Position numbers and translations under genes: made by a program. Below the pieces are notes generated by a model, which searched no databases, had not been told where the DNA came from, and saw nothing but the letters and a program-made list of their open reading frames with translations. Below, piece after piece: positions 6,544-13,124 of a DNA stretch of 13,739 nt; position 1 is the first letter of the stretch; every line of letters begins with the position of its first letter. The DNA lies in assembly GCA_006226225.1 (NCBI GenBank), contig SBHI01000068.1, forward strand, positions 1-13,739, read 5' to 3'. This stretch comes from Alphaproteobacteria bacterium (GTDB taxonomy: Bacteria; Pseudomonadota; Alphaproteobacteria; Micavibrionales; CSBR16-224).

Positions 6544-6852
6544 ATGACGGACACAACCAACACAGCATCCAAGAACACCTACAAACTGACGCGTCTTCTA
6601 CGCGACGGCGCTCTTATGATTGCGCTGCTGGTGGGGTTCATACTGCTACAAACGCAGGTCAAAAAGCAGTTCAACCCGCTTTACCAAGAAGGCGGTTCCT
6701 TCACAGAACAAAAGGGCGACCTCGCCTCACTCTACAAGGTTAACAGCCTTGGGCAAATTCAGAACGACCCCGGCGCCATTCATACAGAGGGGCCGATTTT
6801 CCGGACAGCTGATGACTTCGATAAAATTGAACCGGCAGCTGGCAGCGACTAA
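6544..6852 (+). CDS. small single-pass membrane protein, paralogue B
   Basis: No known family recognised. 102 residues: a polar, Thr/Asn-rich N-terminus, one hydrophobic helix (about residues 21-40, DGALMIALLVGFILLQTQV), and a 60-residue tail predicted outside the membrane, with no cysteine or lipobox. It shares with the 98-residue protein at 4429-4725 the LLRDG/FLQDG lead-in, the VG--L-LQ helix, overall length, and a near-identical end (D-F-D-K-I-EPAAGSD versus D-L-Q-N-I-APAAGD); the middle of the tail has diverged. GGGGAG lies 6 nt before the ATG. It has its own promoter and follows the sigma operon's terminator. Its stop codon is 1 nt from that of asd on the other strand. Function unknown; the relationship to the sigma-factor system is inferred from paralogy and position. 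Confidence 0.78.
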   Translation: MTDTTNTASKNTYKLTRLLRDGALMIALLVGFILLQTQVKKQFNPLYQEGGSFTEQKGDLASLYKVNSLGQIQNDPGAIHTEGPIFRTADDFDKIEPAAGSD

Positions 6853-6853
6853 A

Positions 6854-7870
6854 TTACGATAGTTTTTCCACAAGAATTTCTGCAATCTGTACCGCGTTCA
6901 ATGCAGCGCCTTTGCGCAGGTTATCGGAAACAACCCACATGTTCAGGCTGTTTTCAGCACTCTTATCTTCGCGGATACGGCTGACAAAAACATTGTCATC
7001 TCCGGCAATTTCCGCCGGTGTGATATAGCCGTCCTGTTCATCGTTTTTATCAATCACCAGTACACCCGGCGCATCGCGTAGCGCCTTCCGCGCCTGTGCA
7101 ACACTTACAGGAGCCTCAAACTGGATATTCACAGATTCCGCATGACCGATAAAAACAGGTACGCGCACACAGGTCGCGCTAACTTGAATATCGGGCGACA
7201 GAATTTTCTGTGTTTCCACCACCATCTTCCATTCTTCTTTGGTGCTGCCGTCTTCCTTGAAAACATCAATCTGTGGAATGACGTTAAAAGCAATCTGCTT
7301 AAAAAAGCTTTCCTTTTTCAGCGGTGCATTCATATAGATTGCACGGGTCTGGTTAAACAGTTCGTCCATTGCCTCATGCCCCGCGCCGGAAACCGACTGA
7401 TAGGTCGAAACGACAATCCGGCGGATCGGTGCAATATCATGTAGCGGTTTCAATGCCACAACCATCTGTATCGTCGAACAGTTCGGATTGGCGATGATGT
7501 TTTTCTTTTTGTAGCCATCCAGCGCCTCAGGGTTCACTTCCGGCACAACCAGCGGCACATCGGGATCCATGCGAAACTGCGAAGAATTATCAATTACAAC
7601 CGCGCCTGCCGCTGCCGCACGCGGTGCGGCCTGCTCCGCAATTTTACCGCCCGCAGACATCAAAACAATATCCGTCTTTTTAAAGTCGAAATCGTCCAGC
7701 GCATGCACTTTCAAGATCTTGTCCTCGCCAAAAGATACTTCCTTGCCTGCCGAACGTGCGGAAGCAATAGCATAAACTTCGCTAACAGGAAATTCACGCT
7801 CGGACAGCGTTTTCAGCATTTCACGCCCGACATTTCCCGTTGCACCAACAACAGCGACTTTATAAGACAT
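6854..7870 (-). CDS. asd: aspartate-semialdehyde dehydrogenase
   Basis: NADPH-dependent cytoplasmic enzyme that reduces beta-aspartyl phosphate to aspartate semialdehyde, the branch point to lysine/diaminopimelate, threonine and methionine. The 338-residue product has the family length. It opens with a Rossmann loop (VVGATGNVGREML), carries the active-site cysteine in NPNCSTIQ (C131), then STYQSVSGAGHEAMDEL, the CVRVPVFIGHAESV stretch with the catalytic histidine, and the closing NLRKGAALNAVQIAEIL. The ATG at 7870 is chosen over an in-frame TTG 9 nt upstream because AAAGGGA lies at normal distance from the ATG and almost touches the TTG. No terminator is visible after the stop, so transcripts may run antisense into the small membrane-protein gene. 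Identification is secure. Confidence 0.97.
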   Translation of the reverse strand: MSYKVAVVGATGNVGREMLKTLSEREFPVSEVYAIASARSAGKEVSFGEDKILKVHALDDFDFKKTDIVLMSAGGKIAEQAAPRAAAAGAVVIDNSSQFRMDPDVPLVVPEVNPEALDGYKKKNIIANPNCSTIQMVVALKPLHDIAPIRRIVVSTYQSVSGAGHEAMDELFNQTRAIYMNAPLKKESFFKQIAFNVIPQIDVFKEDGSTKEEWKMVVETQKILSPDIQVSATCVRVPVFIGHAESVNIQFEAPVSVAQARKALRDAPGVLVIDKNDEQDGYITPAEIAGDDNVFVSRIREDKSAENSLNMWVVSDNLRKGAALNAVQIAEILVEKLS

Positions 7871-7912
7871 CAGTTTCAATCCCTTTTACATTTTCGTGTG
7901 AAAACGATACGC

Positions 7913-7942
7913 TTTTTAATGCAGGCTTTGCCTATTCGTCAA
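7913..7942 (-). promoter_or_regulatory. candidate asd promoter with internal palindrome
   Basis: On the minus strand TTGACG (7937-7942, 5 of 6) is 18 bp before TAAAAA (7913-7918, 4 of 6), giving a leader of about 35 nt. The spacer contains AGGCTTTGCCT (7923-7933), an inverted repeat that could be an operator. A second inverted repeat, TTTTC-GTGT-GAAAA (7891-7904), lies just downstream of the start. The -35 ends 9 bp from the proposed kinase start codon, so the divergent genes share a very compact control region. For the kinase, TTTACA (7885-7890) with a 17-bp spacer is a possible -35, but its -10 (TACGCT) is poor. Confidence 0.45.
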
Positions 7943-7950
7943 GAACATAT

Positions 7951-9918
7951 ATGCAGCATCATATGACCGGCACTACAGATAGCACAGACGAAGAGAAACG
8001 TCCATCACATGAACTGAGTGACGCGCAGTCGGATTTCCTTGCCGTTGTCAGTCATGAAATCCGTACGCCGATGCAAAGCATCTATGGTTTGCTGGAGCTG
8101 ATACTGGAAGAAAATGACGGTAATGAAACCGAAAAAATGGCAAATACGGCAAAAGACGCTGCCACAGGCCTCTTGGAAATTCTGGATGACATTCTTGATC
8201 TGGCAAAAATCAATGCAGGAAAGCTCGTGCTGGAGCCGCTCGAAATCCCGCTGCGCACATTGGCCTACGGCATTCTGGAATGTATGGAGGTTAAACTACA
8301 TGGTGACCGCGTCAGCCTAACGGCGGATATTGCCGAAGATGTTCCCGCCGTCATAGCGGGCGATCCGAAACGGCTCAGGCAGGTTCTACTCAATCTGGTC
8401 GGCAATGCCATCAAATTTACCACCCGCGGCAGCGTGACGTTAACGATCAATTGTCAAACGCAACAAATCTCTCCCCCCAAACAAGAGGATATGGTCGGAC
8501 TGCGCTTTGAAATCCGTGATACCGGCCCCGGTATGTCGCAAGATGTTGCGGCCAAACTGTTTCAGCCCTTTACACAAGCCGACAGTTCCACAACACGAAA
8601 ATACGGCGGTACGGGGCTGGGCCTGTCGATTTGTCGCAAACTGGTTGAGCTGATGGACGGCATGATTGGTGTTGACAGTCATCCCGGCCAAGGCAGCGTG
8701 TTCTGGTTTGAAATTCCTGCCGCCCCCGTCAGTTCTGAAAATTTCGCCCCCCTGCCCGATCTGGCCGGTCTTGCCGTCTTATCGGTGGAGGATCATCCTG
8801 CCGCCGCGCGCGAAATCGTCACTTGTCTAACATCCATGGGGGCAAAAGTCGAAAATTGCGGCACTTATGCCACGGGTTTGCAGCTTCTGGAACAACGCAG
8901 CTTCGACGTTGCCATCATTGATCAGGGGCTGCCGGACGGGCTGGGCGTTGATCTTGCAAAATATGCAGCGGAAATCCGCCCTTTTACAGGTATCGTTATC
9001 TATACCGCCCGTGATGATGCAGGGCTGCAGCATTCAGCGCGGGCGCTGGGTGCCACCTATCTCGGCAAACCCGCCAGTCGTCTGGGATTGGGGGAGGCTG
9101 TCCGCGCCGCCGCCCGCAATGCCGCCGAATATATTTCACAAAGGCCGCACCGCATTCTGGTTGCCGAAGACAACCCTTCCGTCCGCGATGTGTTGGAAAG
9201 GCAATTCGTTCATCTGGGTATCAGTGCAGATTTTGCCGAAAACGGTATTGACGCCATGAACAAATTATCGGAACAGGATTACGGGCTGCTGCTCACCGAT
9301 CTGCATATGCCGGAAATGGACGGCTATACGCTGGTAGCAAGGCTGCGCGCCATCGAAGAGGATGAAAACCGCACCACGCTTGATGACCGCATGCCCGTTA
9401 TTGCCCTAACAGCAGATGTCCAGCTGTCGCGGCGGCAAGTCTATCTGTCGCGCGGCTTCGATGAATGCCTCTTAAAACCGATTTCTCTGGGACAGATGCG
9501 GCGGCTACTGATCCGCTGGGGGTTACTGCGCGAACAAGAGGACAGTGCGGAAGAACAGGAACAAAACACGCCTGAGACCACTCACGACAACTCGCCAATC
9601 GATGCGGAAGCAGCAAAAGAACTGCTGGGAGGCTTCGATACGGCCGCTATCACCGAAATGCTCGGCTTTTTCGTCGAGATGACCGCCCCTCTTGTCAACA
9701 GTCTTGAAAAAGCCCATCAAGACCAAGATTTGGTAAGGCTTGAAGAAGATGCACACAGCCTGAAAGGTGCCGCGCATTCCGCCTGCTGCACAGCACTGGG
9801 GCAAGCCGCGGCCAAAATAGAGACCCTTTTGCAAAAAGGGGAAAACACCTCCCTGGACGACATTTGCCGTGTCAAAGACGAATTTGACCGTATAAAGGCT
9901 TATCTGAGCACGCTTTAA
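7951..9918 (+). CDS. soluble hybrid histidine kinase (HisKA-HATPase-REC-REC-HPt)
   Basis: A phosphorelay protein carrying four of its steps in one chain. DHp helix with autophosphorylated H35 (FLAVVSHEIRTPM); ATPase domain with N152 (N box), DTGPGMS from D190, and GGTGLGL at 219-225; first receiver with the acidic pair ED and D324 (VAIIDQGLPDG), YTAR and GKP; second receiver with ED and D450 (LLLTDLHMPEMDG), ALTAD and LKP; and an HPt domain with H602 (AHSLKGAAHS). Both receivers look intact. There is no transmembrane segment and no PAS, GAF or HAMP domain: the kinase core begins about 28 residues after the start, so input must come from a partner protein or through the first receiver. The start is uncertain: ATG 7951 (655 aa) or 7963; neither has a good ribosome-binding site, and the frame stays open upstream into asd. 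No response regulator is encoded nearby, so the final target of H602 is unknown. Confidence 0.93.
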   Translation: MQHHMTGTTDSTDEEKRPSHELSDAQSDFLAVVSHEIRTPMQSIYGLLELILEENDGNETEKMANTAKDAATGLLEILDDILDLAKINAGKLVLEPLEIPLRTLAYGILECMEVKLHGDRVSLTADIAEDVPAVIAGDPKRLRQVLLNLVGNAIKFTTRGSVTLTINCQTQQISPPKQEDMVGLRFEIRDTGPGMSQDVAAKLFQPFTQADSSTTRKYGGTGLGLSICRKLVELMDGMIGVDSHPGQGSVFWFEIPAAPVSSENFAPLPDLAGLAVLSVEDHPAAAREIVTCLTSMGAKVENCGTYATGLQLLEQRSFDVAIIDQGLPDGLGVDLAKYAAEIRPFTGIVIYTARDDAGLQHSARALGATYLGKPASRLGLGEAVRAAARNAAEYISQRPHRILVAEDNPSVRDVLERQFVHLGISADFAENGIDAMNKLSEQDYGLLLTDLHMPEMDGYTLVARLRAIEEDENRTTLDDRMPVIALTADVQLSRRQVYLSRGFDECLLKPISLGQMRRLLIRWGLLREQEDSAEEQEQNTPETTHDNSPIDAEAAKELLGGFDTAAITEMLGFFVEMTAPLVNSLEKAHQDQDLVRLEEDAHSLKGAAHSACCTALGQAAAKIETLLQKGENTSLDDICRVKDEFDRIKAYLSTL

Positions 9919-9965
9919 GCCTAATTTAAGCTGGTAAATTCCTGCGCCACGCGCTATACATGGAA

Positions 9966-9974
9966 TGCTATAAA
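9966..9974 (+). promoter_or_regulatory. candidate extended -10 promoter of the coiled-coil protein gene
   Basis: TGC directly followed by TATAAA (9969-9974) makes an extended -10 without a recognisable -35. RNA would start near 9981, 35 nt before the ATG. The 97-bp gap after the kinase shows no hairpin terminator, so read-through from the kinase is also possible. A direct repeat TTTAAGC (9914-9920 and 9925-9931) begins over the kinase stop codon. Confidence 0.4.
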
Positions 9975-10015
9975 AACCACATTATTTTGATTTTTTTACT
10001 CAGGAGAAAAAGCCA

Positions 10016-13000
10016 ATGTCCGTTTCCAAAAACCGTGTTTTCGGCAGCCTGTTATCGCTGATGGTCGGAACAGCCGTTATCTCCCTGACAGGCACAGCGG
10101 TTTTTGCCGCCGGTGACAGCATTCCCGTACAGAATGTCGCCCCCCTGAAAGCCGCGCCGGTTTCCTCCCGACAACAAGAAGCACTGGCCGATGCCTCTGA
10201 TGTTTCCGAATTGCGCGCACAATTGATCAAAAAGGAACGGGAACTGGAAGAATTAAAACACTCCCTCTCCCTACAGCGCAAACAAATTGAAAATGCTTCT
10301 CTATATAAAGATGCGCAAGACCGTCACGGTTTCAAAAACCTGAATATCGCACAGGTCGATTTTGAACTAATGAAAAAACAGGAAGACCTTGAACGTCAGG
10401 CGCGCGGCCTTGTCCAACAACGGGAATGGCTGGAAAAAGAAAGATTACGCATTCAAAAACTGCAGCAGCAGGTCGCGGGTGGAGACAGCACACAAACAAC
10501 AAAAGAGCTGACTGACGCCTATAAAAAAATGGACTCGTTGGAAAAGCGCTACCAGACGGAAATGTCCAAACTGGTTCAAGAAAACAAAGAGATGCAAAAC
10601 CGCATCACCGAATTACAAAACCAGAAATCCGTCAAAACACCCGTACAAATCACGACAGGCAGCCGTGCCGCCGAAGAGGCGCGTTTGAAAGCTGAACGGA
10701 AAATCATCGCGATTGAAAAACGTCATGACGCTGAACGCACACAGCTGGTTGAAGATAACAAACGTATGCAGGAGCAAATCGCCGCCCTGCAAACAGCGCA
10801 AAAAGCCGAAGCGGAACAGGCCCGTAGCAAAGCCGTGACCGTCGAGGAAAAGCAGAAAGCTGAAACCCATATCCGCGAGATGGAAAAACGCCACGCTGCC
10901 GAGCGTGCGCAGCTGATTGCGGAAAACAGCCGCATGCAGGAAAAAATGGCGACTCTGCAAAAAGCGCAGGAAACCGCTGCCGCCCTTGCCAAAGAACAAA
11001 CGGCAACAGATGCGGAACGCCGTGCCGCTGAAGCGAAGCTGATCGAGTTACAAAAACAACATGCGGAAGAGCGTCAGTTATTGACCGCCAATAATCAAAA
11101 ACTGCAATCCTACCTGTCGAAACTGGAGGCGGAAAAACAGCAGGAAATCGCCAAAATCCGCACAGAAATGGAACGCGAGGCCACAAACAAAGCCGCTGCC
11201 GCGAAACAAGCAGAAATGCAGGCCGCCGCCGCACGCATGGCATCATTGAAACAACAACATGATGCCGAACAGCAAAAACTGCTGGAAGAAAATGAAAAAA
11301 TGCAGAACCGTCTTGCCAGCCTGCAGCAGGCACAACAGGAAGAAGCCTCCCGCACCCGCAATGCGGCAAAAACGGCCGAGGAACTCGCCGCCGCAGAACA
11401 GCGCGTTGCAGCCTTGCAAAAACAGCATGAAGACGAACGTATGAAGCTGATGCGCGAAAATCTGCAAATGCAGGAACGTCTCGCCAATCTGCAACAGACA
11501 CAGAAAAAAGCCGCTTTGGAAGCAAAGCAAGCTGATGAAACCGTACTGGCAGAGAAACTTCGTCTGGAAAAAGAACTCACCGCTCTACGCACCCAGCATG
11601 AAGCAGAGCGTCAAAAACTGATCCGCGAAAACGCCGCTGTTCAGCAACGTTTAGCGACTTCTGAGCAAGAAAAACAAAAACTGTCGCAAGAAAGCGCTGC
11701 CCGCGTTGCCGAACAGGAAACAAAATATGCTGCACAGCTGGCAGCCGCCCGCGCCGCAAAAGAAAAAGCGGAACATGTTGCCCAGCGCTTTGCGGCACAG
11801 AAAAATGACAGCGAATCCCTTGCTATGACCCGCATTGAACCGCAGGCTGGCGGCAATGCAAAACCGCCCCTGATCGTTAAGGAAATGTCCGCCGAGGATC
11901 TTGCCGCATTGGAACGCAGCTATAACCCCGGCGCAAAACCTGCCCCGGCACCGCACCAATCCCGAAATAACTGGAGTAATTCCCTCCCCGCCCCCGTCAC
12001 GACAGAAGCGGCGCGTGTTCAGGCACAGCAAGAGGGACAATATATCCCGAATTATGAACCGCAAGCACCTGCGAACAGTATGCCCGAAAATACTGTCACG
12101 AAGATGGAGCCTGCCGTCAGCACGCATATGCCCTATGCTGTAGAAAACAACAGCGCAGCACCGGCTCCTGCCGTTGCCGCAGAGCAGCCTGCCCCTGACG
12201 CTTACCGCAACTTCCTTGACGGTATTATGGCCGTTCACCGCGGTGAACGTCCGGCAACGGCTTTGGATGTCCCAACTCCTTCCAGCGTTCTGGCCGAACG
12301 GGAAAAGCGTGCAAATGAAGCCGCACAGGCCGCAGCTGAAATGATGCAAACAGGGCCGCAATACCAGACCACAATTTATGCCCAGCACCCTGTCCGGCAA
12401 GAACCGCAACCGGTTTATCACGATCTGACTGCACCTGCGGAACAAACACAGCTGAAACAACCTGCCAAACCAACGCAGGTCGTGGCACAGCCCGCGCCCG
12501 TCGCACAACAGCAGCCTGCGCCATTACCATCCTATGGTAGCGCTGCCGCCGCGACGGAACAGCCGCTCTCATCTCTGTTGAAAAAATCCGGCATCGCGCC
12601 CGAGAACCCACAACTCAGCGAAGACGGCTATATGCTGAAATGGGGTGCAGGCGTTGCCAACGGATTATTTGAACAGCAGGCTTGGCCGCAATATAAAGAA
12701 GCCAATCTCCGCGACCTCGCGGCGCGCTATGTTGCGCGTTACAATCAGGATTGCGAGAACAAACTGAAAGTCCTATCCGATAAAACCGTCAGTGACAAGA
12801 TCCAAAGCGTTCACACACTCTGCCCCGTTCAGGGCAATAATTACGAGGCTGTCTTCGTTTTCTATGCCGTACCGCAGCACAGTTTCTCGGCGATTGTTCA
12901 TGTCGCGCAACCTGTTTACAGCCGTGATCTGCAAACACTAACCGCAGGCCTTGTTCCGGCATTGAAGTCGCTTTCCGGCGCAGCCGTGAAAATTGATCAT

Positions 13001-13048
13001 GTTCCGGCACAGCTGTCACACAGTCAGGGAACAGTCGTTATTCAATAG
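10016..13048 (+). CDS. large exported coiled-coil protein with 56-residue repeats
   Basis: Unrecognised protein of 1010 residues. A Sec signal peptide (residues 1-31/32: positive start, hydrophobic core, cleavage around AVFA-AG) sends it out of the cytoplasm. Residues about 62-603 form a long, charged coiled coil rich in Glu, Gln, Lys and Ala. Within it a 30-residue segment (pattern L-K-H-AER-KL--EN--MQ-RLA-LQ--Q) starts at 175, 233, 289, 345, 411, 467 and 524. Residues about 624-850 are a Pro/Ala/Gln-rich, probably unstructured linker. The last 160 residues (850-1010) look globular and hold the only two cysteines, C913 and C936, a likely disulfide. AGGAG at 10002-10006 supports the start. 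There is no LPxTG, lipobox, OmpA or peptidoglycan-binding motif that I recognise. A structural or tethering role in the periplasm or envelope is inferred. Similarity to SMC-like proteins would be low-complexity only. Confidence 0.88.
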   Translation: MSVSKNRVFGSLLSLMVGTAVISLTGTAVFAAGDSIPVQNVAPLKAAPVSSRQQEALADASDVSELRAQLIKKERELEELKHSLSLQRKQIENASLYKDAQDRHGFKNLNIAQVDFELMKKQEDLERQARGLVQQREWLEKERLRIQKLQQQVAGGDSTQTTKELTDAYKKMDSLEKRYQTEMSKLVQENKEMQNRITELQNQKSVKTPVQITTGSRAAEEARLKAERKIIAIEKRHDAERTQLVEDNKRMQEQIAALQTAQKAEAEQARSKAVTVEEKQKAETHIREMEKRHAAERAQLIAENSRMQEKMATLQKAQETAAALAKEQTATDAERRAAEAKLIELQKQHAEERQLLTANNQKLQSYLSKLEAEKQQEIAKIRTEMEREATNKAAAAKQAEMQAAAARMASLKQQHDAEQQKLLEENEKMQNRLASLQQAQQEEASRTRNAAKTAEELAAAEQRVAALQKQHEDERMKLMRENLQMQERLANLQQTQKKAALEAKQADETVLAEKLRLEKELTALRTQHEAERQKLIRENAAVQQRLATSEQEKQKLSQESAARVAEQETKYAAQLAAARAAKEKAEHVAQRFAAQKNDSESLAMTRIEPQAGGNAKPPLIVKEMSAEDLAALERSYNPGAKPAPAPHQSRNNWSNSLPAPVTTEAARVQAQQEGQYIPNYEPQAPANSMPENTVTKMEPAVSTHMPYAVENNSAAPAPAVAAEQPAPDAYRNFLDGIMAVHRGERPATALDVPTPSSVLAEREKRANEAAQAAAEMMQTGPQYQTTIYAQHPVRQEPQPVYHDLTAPAEQTQLKQPAKPTQVVAQPAPVAQQQPAPLPSYGSAAAATEQPLSSLLKKSGIAPENPQLSEDGYMLKWGAGVANGLFEQQAWPQYKEANLRDLAARYVARYNQDCENKLKVLSDKTVSDKIQSVHTLCPVQGNNYEAVFVFYAVPQHSFSAIVHVAQPVYSRDLQTLTAGLVPALKSLSGAAVKIDHVPAQLSHSQGTVVIQ
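10538..11674 (+). repeat. seven-copy protein-coding repeat, 56-residue period
   Basis: Seven copies of a 30-residue motif lie inside the coiled-coil gene, at codons 175, 233, 289, 345, 411, 467 and 524. Steps between copies are 58, 56, 56, 66, 56 and 57 codons. Most steps are therefore 56 residues, exactly eight heptads, with one 10-residue insertion between copies 4 and 5. Copies 2, 3, 5, 6 and 7 are closest to the consensus ([LIM]-x-x-[RQ]-H-x-x-E-[RQ]); copy 1 has Y for H and copy 4 is the most altered in its second half. Confidence 0.8.
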
Positions 13049-13071
13049 CCGGTGATGAACTTATATAAATT

Positions 13072-13101
13072 AAAAGAGGGCTGACCCGTCAGCCCTCTTT
13101 C
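13072..13101. terminator. bidirectional terminator between convergent genes
   Basis: AAAGAGGGCTGAC (13073-13085) and GTCAGCCCTCTTT (13088-13100) are perfect inverted repeats of 13 bp around a 2-nt centre. A-runs and T-runs on the two sides let it work in both directions, serving the coiled-coil gene (stop at 13048) and mmsA (stop at 13125). Confidence 0.93.
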
Positions 13102-13124
13102 TTTATCCCTGCTTCCTGCAAATA

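Noticed and set aside
7840..7950. N-terminal extension of the histidine kinase into asd
   Set aside because: The extra 37 residues show no domain or membrane segment and would overlap the asd start region; the ATG at 7951 fits better, though its ribosome-binding site is weak.
10704..12508. Two long minus-strand open frames (10704-11525 and 11651-12508) antisense to the coiled-coil gene
   Set aside because: Composition is Phe/Arg/Cys-rich low complexity, the expected reverse complement of Glu/Gln/Lys/Ala codons. The plus-strand gene has a signal peptide, ribosome-binding site and repeats.
10016..13048. Calling the coiled-coil protein an SMC or chromosome-partition protein
   Set aside because: It has a Sec signal peptide and no Walker A, Walker B or ABC signature; any similarity would come from coiled-coil composition.
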